A stretch of 10,003 nt of DNA from CAZEYT01 sp964516295 (GTDB lineage: Bacteria; Verrucomicrobiota; Verrucomicrobiia; Chthoniobacterales; Terrimicrobiaceae), in contig CAZEYT010000095.1 in assembly GCA_964516295.1 (NCBI GenBank), positions 1 to 10,003 on the forward strand. The letters are read 5' to 3'. The notes under the pieces were generated by a model. The model was given only the letters and a program-made list of their open reading frames with translations, did no database searches and was not told where the DNA came from. This document shows, in pieces, positions 1 through 6,258 of this stretch. Every line of letters starts with the position of its first letter. The stretch's first letter is position 1. The position numbers and the translations under genes are program-made.

Positions 1-301
1 GCACGAACCCGGTCCGCTGTCCCTTCACCACCGCATTCAACATCCCCTGCATGCCGTAGTTCAGATAAACGTACGCCGCACCGGCTTGGTGACTTTCGAC
101 GAAAGCGCGGGCGGCGGGGCGAAAGAACGTGTGGCAGGCGGCGTCCCCCTCGGCATCGTAGGCCTCGGTTTCGACCACAACCGCCTCGAACGCTCCCCAG
201 ACCAACCGCGCCCCCACGAGTCCGCGCGCGCAGGACACCGGATCCTTCTCGAAAAAGGAACGCCCGATCAGAGTCCGGTCGGATGGTCGATGAATTTCCA
301 C
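1..301 (-). CDS. DNA-3-methyladenine glycosylase, AAG/MPG family (partial, C-terminus off the left edge)
   Basis: This is a base-excision repair enzyme that removes alkylated purines such as 3-methyladenine. The 100 visible residues form the N-terminal half of the AAG fold. The family motif VETEAY is at residues 43-48; its second Glu (E46) matches the catalytic Glu125 of human AAG, and Y48 matches Tyr127. ACH (H57) lies where the family has A-S/A-H, and AAYVYLNYGM at 75-84 with N89 matches the conserved YVYxxYGM...N block. The segment between H57 and YVY lacks the usual TPRN-type sequence, so this is a divergent or short-form member. The proposed start is GTG at 301-299, which leaves about ten residues before the conserved region; no in-frame ATG is available and no Shine-Dalgarno is seen. 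It overlaps the 3' end of the Nif3-like gene by 34 bp on the same strand, so the two are probably co-transcribed. The family call is firm; the start is less certain. Confidence 0.85.
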   Translation of the reverse strand, partial: MEIHRPSDRTLIGRSFFEKDPVSCARGLVGARLVWGAFEAVVVETEAYDAEGDAACHTFFRPAARAFVESHQAGAAYVYLNYGMQGMLNAVVKGQRTGFV

Positions 302-1020
302 GGCAGTTGAAAACGATCCGAGAGGCGACGGGCGACTTCTTTCACTCCGAACGTTTCGGTCGCGTAGTGCCCGGCATAAAACAAGTTGATCCCCAATTCT
401 TCGGCGGCGGTATAGCTCCAGTGTGGACCTTCTCCGGTGATGAGGGTGTCAACCCCCTCGGACGCCGCCTGTGCGATGCTGGAACCCGCTCCGCCGGACG
501 CCACGCCGATGCAGCGGGCGACCACGGGACCGCCGGGAGCCAGATGAACCGGCCCGCTCACGGCAACCTCCAGGCGACCGCGCAGCACCTCGCGATTCAC
601 TTCGGTCTGGAATTTCCACCCGATCGAACTCCCGGCCGTTTTCAAAAACGGCTCCCCGTCCGACAATCCCAGCTCGGCGGCTAGAAGGGCGTTGTTTCCC
701 ACCTCGGGATGCGCATCGAGCGGCAGATGAACGCTGTAAACCGCCATGTCGGCCTCGACCAGCAGGCGCATTTTTCGGTAGGTCGCATCCGTCCAGCGTC
801 CGGGGCCGCTCCAGAACAACCCATGGTGAACGATCAAGAGATCCACCCCGGCCTGCGCAGCTTCCCGAATGGTCACTTCACACGCATCCACCGCGGCCCC
901 GATGCGAGCGAGGCTGCCGGAGTTTTCACATTGGAGGCCGTTGAAGGCCTGGGGGTAATCGGGCGTTGCCGCCGGGGAGAGCCAGTCGTCGAGAAAGCGG
1001 ACCACATCACGGAGGTGCAT
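268..1020 (-). CDS. Nif3/YbgI-like dinuclear metal-centre protein
   Basis: This is a member of the NIF3 family (GTP cyclohydrolase I type 2/YbgI-like): toroidal hexamers with a two-metal site whose physiological substrate is unsettled. With the start used here it is 250 residues, the usual length of the short form. The five ligands known from E. coli YbgI can all be placed: H65 and H66 in IVHHGLFW, D102 in SVHLPLDAH, and H218 and E222 in AGHYATETFG. The family hallmark GEGPHW follows at about 197. ATG at 1020-1018 was chosen because the protein then begins MHLRDVVRFLDDWL, the normal family N-terminus. An upstream in-frame extension to 1173 would run through the promoter and signal-peptide region of the divergent TPR gene and has no family similarity. 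There is no clear Shine-Dalgarno. The AAG-type glycosylase follows with a 34-bp overlap. The family call is sure; the enzymatic role is not. Confidence 0.92.
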   Translation of the reverse strand: MHLRDVVRFLDDWLSPAATPDYPQAFNGLQCENSGSLARIGAAVDACEVTIREAAQAGVDLLIVHHGLFWSGPGRWTDATYRKMRLLVEADMAVYSVHLPLDAHPEVGNNALLAAELGLSDGEPFLKTAGSSIGWKFQTEVNREVLRGRLEVAVSGPVHLAPGGPVVARCIGVASGGAGSSIAQAASEGVDTLITGEGPHWSYTAAEELGINLFYAGHYATETFGVKEVARRLSDRFQLPWKFIDHPTGL

Positions 1021-1072
1021 AGGCAACAAATCTAGCCCCACCCCGACAAAAACGCACGCCCTACCCCCGCCC

Positions 1073-1086
1073 GGGAAAAAATTCCC
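1073..1086. repeat. Short inverted repeat in the divergent intergenic region
   Basis: GGGAA-AAAA-TTCCC is a 5-bp perfect stem around four A residues, between the divergent Nif3-like and TPR genes. It could be part of an operator or simply chance; nothing else supports a function. Confidence 0.25.
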
Positions 1087-1099
1087 TGCGTTCCGGCAC

Positions 1100-1127
1100 T
1101 TGGCAAGGGTCGCGCCAATGCTATTGT
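1100..1127 (+). promoter_or_regulatory. Sigma70-like promoter for the TPR protein gene
   Basis: TTGGCA at 1100-1105 (5 of 6 matches to the -35 consensus) is followed after 16 bases by TATTGT at 1122-1127 (4 of 6 matches to the -10 consensus). The predicted transcription start is near 1134, only about five bases before the ATG at 1139, so the message would be almost leaderless. That agrees with the absence of a Shine-Dalgarno. The assignment is by consensus only. Confidence 0.45.
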
Positions 1128-1135
1128 TCGAACAA
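1124..1135. promoter_or_regulatory. 12-bp perfect palindrome overlapping the -10 box, candidate operator
   Basis: TTGTTCGAACAA is a perfect palindrome that overlaps the proposed -10 hexamer and reaches the predicted transcription start of the TPR gene. That is where a repressor dimer would block RNA polymerase. The half-sites TTGTTC/GAACAA abut with no spacer, unlike LexA-type sites, which have spaced GTTC/GAAC arms. The binding protein is unknown. Confidence 0.35.
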
Positions 1136-1138
1136 GTC

Positions 1139-2869
1139 ATGAGGAGGAGATCGATAGGCGGTCTGTTGGCCATGGTTTTGGGGCTCGCCAGTGCGGATTT
1201 TGCGCGGGCGGCCGAGTCGGAGAGCGACGCCTTCCTGCCGGAGGAATTTTCCGCCCCCCGCCCGCTGCGTCTGAGCGCGGAAGCCGACCGCGAAGCCCGG
1301 GCGGCCGCTCTTTTTCTTCAGGCCCTGTTCGAGGAGGAATCCGAGGGGCCCGACAAAGCTTTGTCAACGAAGCGGAGGGTCCTCGCGTTGGATCCGGGTT
1401 TTACAGAACTCGCCATCGACGCCGCCCACCAATACCTCCGCCGGGGCGAGAATACGGAGGCGATTTCCGTGCTCAAAGATGCCGCAAAAGCCAATCCGGA
1501 CGACCTGGCACCACCCCTCGCCCTTTCTGCCATCTATTTGCGGCAGCTTCAGAAGCCCGAACTTGCCGAGCGCTATGCGCTGCAAGCGCTGCAATCCGAG
1601 CCGGACAACGCGGCCGGTTACGAGGCACTTTGGGAGGTCTATCGCAACGGCTCCTCGCGCACCAAAATTGAGTCGCTTTTCAACCGGGCCGGGAAACGCG
1701 AGTTTGCAAAACCCGAATTTTGGCTTCAGATCGCCGACCTGCGGATGCGGGACGCCGCCCTCGACGGTCGGACGACAGCGACCGAAATTGAATCGATCAG
1801 CGGCTTGCTCGAGCGGGCTGCTTCTGATCGGGCCAACGCCGAGGCTCTCGCGAAGGCAGGTGACTACTACGTCCTCCTCGGCCGTCTGGAGCGCGCGGCT
1901 GGACTCTACAGTCTGGCTCTGAAGCTTCGCCCGACCCTCGAGAATATTCGCGAACGACTGGCCGGGTGTCTGCTCGAAACAGGCGACACGGCGGAGGCAA
2001 TTGTCATTCTGGAGGAGATCGTAAAAGAAAATCCTCTCGAAATCCGCGCCTACGACCAACTGGCGAAGCTCCATTTGGCGGCCGGCGATCGTGAACGAGC
2101 TCTCTCCCACCTCCGCCAATCCCTCCTGCTGGCCGCGCCGGAACCGAGGCGCTTCGAGGATGTCATCCAGCTGAGCCTTGCCACCCGCAACGCCAAGTCC
2201 GCCCTTGAGGCTGCCAACGAGGCGGTGAAGAAGTTTCCGAGAAATGTGGAATTCCAGCTCTACCGTGCCATCGCCCTGAGTGAGCAGGATCAGCACGAGG
2301 AGGCGATCAAGGCGTTTGAACAGACCTTTGTGGCCGCGATGAACTCCCGCCCGGATCTTCTCGATGCGGACTTCTTCTTCGGCTACGGCGTCGCCGCCGA
2401 GCAGGCCGGCCGCATCGTGAAAGCCAGCGAGCTTTTCAAGAAGAGCATCGAGCTCGATCCCGCAAATTCCGCCCGCGCGTGCAATTATCTCGGCTACATG
2501 TGGGCCGACCGGAACGAGAATCTGGACGAGGCCGAGGAACTCATCCGCCGCGCCGTGGCCATGGAGCCAAACAATGGCGCGTATCTCGACAGTCTCGGGT
2601 GGGTCCTTTTCCGCAAGGGCCGCTACGAGGAGGCCCTCCAAGAACTCCTCCGCGCGGCCGCGGCCCTCAAGGAACCCGACGCGGTCGTCTTCGACCACAT
2701 CGGGGACGCCTATGAGAAGCTCGGAAAGACGGCCGAAGCGGTTCTTTACTGGCAAAAAGCCCTTCAGGTCGATCCGGCAAACTCCGCCGTCACCGCCAAG
2801 CTCGACCGCCACGCTTCACGCGTGGCGCGCCAGCCGGCGGCGACTACTCCACAAACTCCAGCTCACTGA
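1139..2869 (+). CDS. Secreted tetratricopeptide-repeat (TPR) protein
   Basis: This 576-residue protein is built almost entirely of TPR helical hairpins, which act as protein-protein scaffolds. The N-terminus starts MRRRS, followed by a hydrophobic stretch and an ADFARAA cleavage region around residue 25, a good Sec signal peptide. It has no lipobox cysteine, so it should be periplasmic or outer-membrane associated. Degenerate repeats fill the middle. The three clearest units are near the C-terminus, at about 446-479 (NYLGYMWADR), 480-513 (LDSLGWVLFRKG) and 515-548 (DHIGDAYEKLG...WQKAL). This run resembles the repeats of outer-membrane TPR proteins such as Pseudomonas LbcA, an adaptor for a processing protease, but orthology is not claimed. 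ATG 1139 was preferred over ATG 1118 and TTG 1100 because it gives the best signal peptide and the two others fall in the proposed promoter. The last 26 bp overlap the convergent mqnD gene. Confidence 0.88.
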   Translation: MRRRSIGGLLAMVLGLASADFARAAESESDAFLPEEFSAPRPLRLSAEADREARAAALFLQALFEEESEGPDKALSTKRRVLALDPGFTELAIDAAHQYLRRGENTEAISVLKDAAKANPDDLAPPLALSAIYLRQLQKPELAERYALQALQSEPDNAAGYEALWEVYRNGSSRTKIESLFNRAGKREFAKPEFWLQIADLRMRDAALDGRTTATEIESISGLLERAASDRANAEALAKAGDYYVLLGRLERAAGLYSLALKLRPTLENIRERLAGCLLETGDTAEAIVILEEIVKENPLEIRAYDQLAKLHLAAGDRERALSHLRQSLLLAAPEPRRFEDVIQLSLATRNAKSALEAANEAVKKFPRNVEFQLYRAIALSEQDQHEEAIKAFEQTFVAAMNSRPDLLDADFFFGYGVAAEQAGRIVKASELFKKSIELDPANSARACNYLGYMWADRNENLDEAEELIRRAVAMEPNNGAYLDSLGWVLFRKGRYEEALQELLRAAAALKEPDAVVFDHIGDAYEKLGKTAEAVLYWQKALQVDPANSAVTAKLDRHASRVARQPAATTPQTPAH

Positions 2870-3719
2870 CCGCTGGCACCAGGCCTTTCGCTGAGGCCTC
2901 GCCGAGAAATTTGCGAATCGCGGCCCGGCCGGTGTCACCGTAGTCGAGCGTGAAGTCATTCACATACATGCCGATGAACTGATCCGCGAGCGGAACATCC
3001 ATGCCGCGCGCATGCGCCATGCTGTGTTCCACCGCCGGACGACGGTGCTCCAAGCCGTAGCGGATGCTCTCCCGTAGAATGTCCGAAAGCTCGCGACGCA
3101 CATCGGGTGGAATGTCCTTCCGCACCACATTTCCGCCCAGCGGCAGCGGGAGCGATGTCGTCTCCTTCCACCACGCTCCGAGATCCCGCACCAGCTGAAA
3201 CCCGTCCCGCGCGTACGTGAGCTGTCCCTCGTGAATGATCAATCCCACATCCGCGCGGCCGCCATTCACGGCGTCAAAAATTTCGTCGAATGGCACGACC
3301 GAATGGCGAAAATCAGATCCCAGATACAGTTGGGCGGCCAGAAACGCGCTTGTCATTTTTCCCGGAATCGCAATCTGCCGCTCGCGCAGCCACGCCCGGC
3401 GGTCGTCGTCGGTGCGAAGCTCCGCCACCGAGGGATCTTTCGTAATGAACATTGGTCCGTATCCATCCCCCATGCTGGCACCACTTGGGAGGGGAGCGTA
3501 TTTGTCCAGGAGGTGCGCCAGCGCGTGGATCGACACGGCGGTGATGTGCAATTCGCCGCGGGTCGCCCGCTCATTAAGGGTTTGGATGTCCTGCAACGTG
3601 TGCTCGAAGCGGTAGCCGCGAAGGTCGATTTTTTCCTCAGCCATCGCATAGAACATAAAGGCGTCGTCGGGATCGGGCGAGTGCCCGAGCGTGAGCGGGA
3701 TGGATTTCCAGTCGGTCAT
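2844..3719 (-). CDS. mqnD: 1,4-dihydroxy-6-naphthoate synthase-type protein (MqnD, futalosine menaquinone pathway)
   Basis: MqnD converts cyclic dehypoxanthine futalosine to 1,4-dihydroxy-6-naphthoate in the alternative (futalosine) menaquinone pathway. The 291-residue protein has the periplasmic-binding-protein-like fold of the MqnA/MqnD family but no signal peptide, so it is cytoplasmic. Visible family features are GHSPDPDDAFMFYA at 12-25, corresponding to the SPCPND(T)F segment of other MqnD proteins; MGDGYGPMF at 83-91; AIPGKMTSA at 117-125; and IIHEGQLTY at 161-169, whose H163 is the likely catalytic histidine. The start is ATG 3719. It is the last gene of the tlyA-nadK-ptsN-mqnD operon, 57 bp after ptsN, and has no strong Shine-Dalgarno. 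Its 3' end overlaps the convergent TPR gene, so no terminator fits between them. Other mqn genes are not in the window. The closely related MqnA is the main alternative, but HEGQLTY and the N-terminus favour MqnD. Confidence 0.86.
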   Translation of the reverse strand: MTDWKSIPLTLGHSPDPDDAFMFYAMAEEKIDLRGYRFEHTLQDIQTLNERATRGELHITAVSIHALAHLLDKYAPLPSGASMGDGYGPMFITKDPSVAELRTDDDRRAWLRERQIAIPGKMTSAFLAAQLYLGSDFRHSVVPFDEIFDAVNGGRADVGLIIHEGQLTYARDGFQLVRDLGAWWKETTSLPLPLGGNVVRKDIPPDVRRELSDILRESIRYGLEHRRPAVEHSMAHARGMDVPLADQFIGMYVNDFTLDYGDTGRAAIRKFLGEASAKGLVPAVSELEFVE

Positions 3720-3776
3720 GTGAAGGCGTCACTCAAGCACGGGAACGTTCCCTCCGCCAGCAAAGTCACGCGGCAC

Positions 3777-4238
3777 TCACAACCGGGTCTCGCCCGTGGC
3801 CAGCAATTCCACAAACCGCGCCGGATCCGCCACGTGCAGGAGCTTGTCGAGCATCTCCTTGTCCCGGCACAACCGCGCAATCGCCCCGACCACCCGGAGA
3901 TACTCGGAGTCGAACGCCGAAGGAATCCCGGCCACGAAGACAAGCTGCACCTTTTCGCGAATGCCTTTGGACGACAACCCGCCGGACGATCTCCCCGCCG
4001 CCATCACAAGCGACGTCACGGCATTCGTCCGCCCGTGCGCAATGCACACGCCCGACCCGCTGCAGGAAAGTGCTGGAGCTGCCCGATCGATCACCGCCGC
4101 GTGCAGGGCCTCCCAATCCTGAACCCGCGCATCGCCCCGGAGTTTCCCGAGCACCTCGAGCACCCCGCCATCCTGATCCGTGGCGGAAAGCGCCAGATTC
4201 ACATGGTCGGCCTGAAGGATTTCTGAAATCGGAATCAT
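3777..4238 (-). CDS. PTS EIIA domain protein, PtsN/fructose type
   Basis: This 153-residue stand-alone EIIA domain of the fructose/nitrogen PTS class accepts a phosphate from HPr or NPr on a histidine. In PtsN proteins it acts as a regulator rather than a sugar transporter. The signature around the phospho-acceptor is clear: GVCIAHGRTNAVTSLVMAAG with H68, matching the family's G-I-A-I-P-H-A-R pattern (E. coli PtsN His73). Two differences are visible: A instead of P before the His, and G instead of A after it. No EIIB or EIIC domain is attached or nearby. Its ATG overlaps the stop of nadK (ATGA), implying translational coupling; no close Shine-Dalgarno is present. A role in linking phosphotransfer state to metabolism is inferred from the family only. 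Confidence 0.85.
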   Translation of the reverse strand: MIPISEILQADHVNLALSATDQDGGVLEVLGKLRGDARVQDWEALHAAVIDRAAPALSCSGSGVCIAHGRTNAVTSLVMAAGRSSGGLSSKGIREKVQLVFVAGIPSAFDSEYLRVVGAIARLCRDKEMLDKLLHVADPARFVELLATGETRL

Positions 4239-5089
4239 ATATTACTGCCGCTCCACTTGAGTTTCTGCCGGAGCACTTCGCTGAAGGAGCGGCCGGGCAA
4301 CATGGCTAGCGGAAGAGCGCGCCCGCTTTGCCGCAGAGAGAGACGGTCGCCGACACCCATCTCGGACGTATCCTGGCCGTCCACAGTCAGAAACACCGGC
4401 CGACCGGGCTCACTCAACGAGGCCTCGACCACTGAAGCATCGCTCACGACGACCGAGCGGTTCGTCAAAACATGCGGACATATCGGGGTCACGACCACGC
4501 TTCCCGAATCGGGCATCAAAATCGGCCCGCCGGCCGAGAGCGAGTACGCGGTCGATCCGGTCGGCGTCGCCACGATTAGCCCGTCGGCATTGTATTCCGT
4601 GAGCGGCACACCATCGATATCGACGCGAATCTTCACGAGTTCCGAGCGCTCGCCCCGGCTGATTACCGCATCGTTGAGCGCCTGGAAAATCTTCTCCGAT
4701 CCATCCCGCCCGCGCAGGCGCACTTCGAGAAGCGGACGCGGACTCAGAATGTAATCGCGATCCAAAATGCTCTGCACCGCCCGGCCGACTTCCGAGGGAC
4801 CGAGACACGTCAGAAATCCGAGCGAGCCGATATTGATGCCGAAGATCGGCGGAAGTTCGCGCTCGAGCTTGTGAACCACCCGAAGGATCGTCCCGTCACC
4901 GCCCATCACCACCAGCAACTCGCAGGAGGCCGCCATTTCCGGCACATCCGGACCCGTGGCCTCCCCCGCGAGCGGAGCCGTGTTTTTCTCCAAAAGAAAT
5001 GGAACGCCGCATCGCCTGAGCCCCGCCACCACCGCTTGCACAACCGAGGCGGCAGCGGGTTTTTCCGAGTGGGCGACGAGACCGATCAC
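4235..5089 (-). CDS. nadK: NAD kinase
   Basis: This is a cytoplasmic ATP (or polyphosphate)-dependent NAD kinase that makes NADP. All family landmarks are present in the 284 residues: GGDGT at 63-67 (the catalytic Asp and nucleotide-binding loop), GINIGSLGFL at 84-93, ALNDAVISRGERSELVKI at about 137-154 (NAD/NE-type motif), and the long conserved block from TEYNADGLI through PTGSTAYSLSAGGPI at 164-190. The start is a GTG at 5089-5087 that overlaps the tlyA stop (GTGA). A purine-rich GGAAGG lies immediately upstream, directly after a run of nine G. Its own stop overlaps the ATG of the EIIA gene. A tlyA-nadK pairing is a widespread bacterial gene neighbourhood, which supports both calls. Confidence 0.95.
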   Translation of the reverse strand: MIGLVAHSEKPAAASVVQAVVAGLRRCGVPFLLEKNTAPLAGEATGPDVPEMAASCELLVVMGGDGTILRVVHKLERELPPIFGINIGSLGFLTCLGPSEVGRAVQSILDRDYILSPRPLLEVRLRGRDGSEKIFQALNDAVISRGERSELVKIRVDIDGVPLTEYNADGLIVATPTGSTAYSLSAGGPILMPDSGSVVVTPICPHVLTNRSVVVSDASVVEASLSEPGRPVFLTVDGQDTSEMGVGDRLSLRQSGRALPLAMLPGRSFSEVLRQKLKWSGSNI

Positions 5090-5835
5090 GCCTTCCCCCC
5101 CCCACCCGGTCGCAAATTGGCGAGAAACTCAACATTTCCATCACGACCGGTAATCGGCGACTCGCGAAATCCGAGCCACTCCCGCCCGCTACTTTCCACA
5201 AACGCACGGACCTTGGTGACCGCCCGGAGTCGGGCTTCGTCGTCGCGGACGATCCCGCCGCGCCCGACATCCTCCCGACCCAATTCGAATTGTGGTTTGA
5301 TAAGTACGACCATGTCAGAACCCGGCTCCACCAACTCAAACACAGCCGGGAGAACCAATGTCAACGAGATAAAACTCAAGTCGGCCACCGCAAGCGTGGG
5401 TCGGGGCACGAACTCTCCCGGATGAAGATACCGCGCATTCACCCCTTCCCGCACCTCCACCCGCCCATCCTGACGCAGCCGCCAGTCGAGCTGACCATGC
5501 CCGACATCCACCGCATAAACCTTCGCCGCCCCTCGCTGGAGGAGGCAATCCGTGAACCCTCCGGTGGACGATCCCACATCGATGCACACACGCCCCGTCG
5601 GATCGATCCCGAAGCTGTCGAGAGCCCCCTCGAGCTTCAGTCCGCCTCGCCCGACATACTTCTCGCGTCCCGCCAGCGTGATCTCTGCATCGGCGGCCAC
5701 ACTCATTCCGGCCTTCGTCGCCGGTTGCCCGTTCACCAACACCAACGCAGCCATGATCGCCCGCTGCGCTTTTTCGCGGGACTCGATCAATCCGCGCTCC
5801 ACCAGCGCGACATCCAAGCGGGACTTGCCAGACAT
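5086..5835 (-). CDS. tlyA: TlyA-family rRNA 2'-O-methyltransferase (S4 + FtsJ-like domains)
   Basis: TlyA methylates ribose 2'-OH positions in rRNA (C1409 of 16S and, in some species, C1920 of 23S); older annotations call it hemolysin A. The 249-residue protein has an N-terminal S4 RNA-binding domain (about 1-62, with RLDVALVERGLIESREKAQ) and a Rossmann methyltransferase domain. The SAM loop is CIDVGSSTGGFTDCLL at about 84-99. The K-D-K-E catalytic tetrad can be placed at K67 (GRGGLKL), D152 (ADLSFIS), K180 (LIKPQFE) and E236 (GNVEFL). The start is ATG 5835 with a weak AGG upstream. It is the first gene of the minus-strand operon and is divergent from acpP across 54 bp. The C-terminus is encoded by three consecutive GGG codons (nine G in a row) just before the stop, which overlaps the nadK start. 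Confidence 0.94.
   Translation of the reverse strand: MSGKSRLDVALVERGLIESREKAQRAIMAALVLVNGQPATKAGMSVAADAEITLAGREKYVGRGGLKLEGALDSFGIDPTGRVCIDVGSSTGGFTDCLLQRGAAKVYAVDVGHGQLDWRLRQDGRVEVREGVNARYLHPGEFVPRPTLAVADLSFISLTLVLPAVFELVEPGSDMVVLIKPQFELGREDVGRGGIVRDDEARLRAVTKVRAFVESSGREWLGFRESPITGRDGNVEFLANLRPGGGGKA
5095..5103 (-). repeat. Nine-G homopolymer at the tlyA/nadK junction
   Basis: On the minus strand, nine consecutive G residues form three GGG codons ending six codons' width before the tlyA stop. Reading one base back here, by -1 ribosomal slippage or by a one-G insertion, puts tlyA in frame with the GTG of nadK (GAA GGC GTG ATC GGT CTC) and removes the tlyA stop. The tract also borders the purine-rich ribosome site of nadK. 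The sequence is certain; any function is an inference. Confidence 0.6.
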
Positions 5836-5889
5836 TGTTTCTGCCTGTCACTCTGCACCGTTCCGTGCGACTCGTAACTCCTTTTCCGT

Positions 5890-6156
5890 ATGTCTGACGA
5901 AGATTTGAAGCCCCGCATCAAGGCGATGATGGTCGAACACCTGATGTTGAAAATGGACCCGTCCGAGATCGGCGACGACACCCAGCTTTTCAGTCCCGAA
6001 GGTCTCGGACTCGACTCCATCGACGCGCTCGAACTCGCGGTTGCCATCGAGAAGAAATTCTCCGTTGCCACCCCGAGCGCCGAAGTCGCCCGCAAAGCCT
6101 TTGTCAGCGTCAACACGGTCGCCGACTACATCGCCTCCGAGCAGGCAAGAGCCTAG
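5890..6156 (+). CDS. Acyl carrier protein
   Basis: This 88-residue acidic four-helix acyl carrier protein carries growing acyl chains on a phosphopantetheine arm. The attachment serine is S43 in GLGLDSIDALELAVAIEKKF; this context, with SID in place of the SLD common in the FAS-II AcpP, fits phosphopantetheinyl-binding proteins well. The GLGLDSIDALEL pattern is frequent in dedicated ACPs for specialised lipids or aryl polyenes. No ketosynthase, malonyl transferase or other fatty-acid gene lies nearby in this window, so the pathway is unknown and an acpP symbol is not assigned. The start is ATG 5890, without a Shine-Dalgarno. It is divergent from tlyA and 102 bp upstream of the P-type ATPase on the same strand. 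Confidence 0.9.
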   Translation: MSDEDLKPRIKAMMVEHLMLKMDPSEIGDDTQLFSPEGLGLDSIDALELAVAIEKKFSVATPSAEVARKAFVSVNTVADYIASEQARA

Positions 6157-6258
6157 CGCGCGCTCGAAGAGTCCGCAGGCAAGGTCGTGCCGTTCCACCG
6201 AGCAGGGCCGAACGTTTCAGTTGCACGACCCATTTTCCCGTGCTACCGACACCGCCGC

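Noticed and set aside
1124..1135. TTGTTCGAACAA as a LexA (SOS) box
   Set aside because: The arms resemble GTTC/GAAC sites, but they abut without the spacer LexA-type sites have, and the downstream TPR gene is not an SOS gene.
1021..1173. N-terminal extension of the Nif3-like protein to 1173
   Set aside because: The extra 51 residues show no family similarity and would overlap the divergent promoter and signal-peptide region of the TPR gene. ATG 1020 gives the normal N-terminus.
1364..2812. 482-codon open frame antisense to the TPR gene
   Set aside because: It has no recognisable domain, and GC-rich codon use on the coding strand naturally opens this antisense frame. The TPR motifs and signal peptide on the plus strand are decisive.
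3231..4226. 331-codon plus-strand frame across mqnD and ptsN
   Set aside because: It runs antisense through two genes with clear family motifs and has none of its own.
6155..6164. 10-bp palindrome AGCGCGCGCT at the end of the ACP gene
   Set aside because: It is GC-rich, overlaps the stop region and has no following T run. Such palindromes are expected by chance in this composition.
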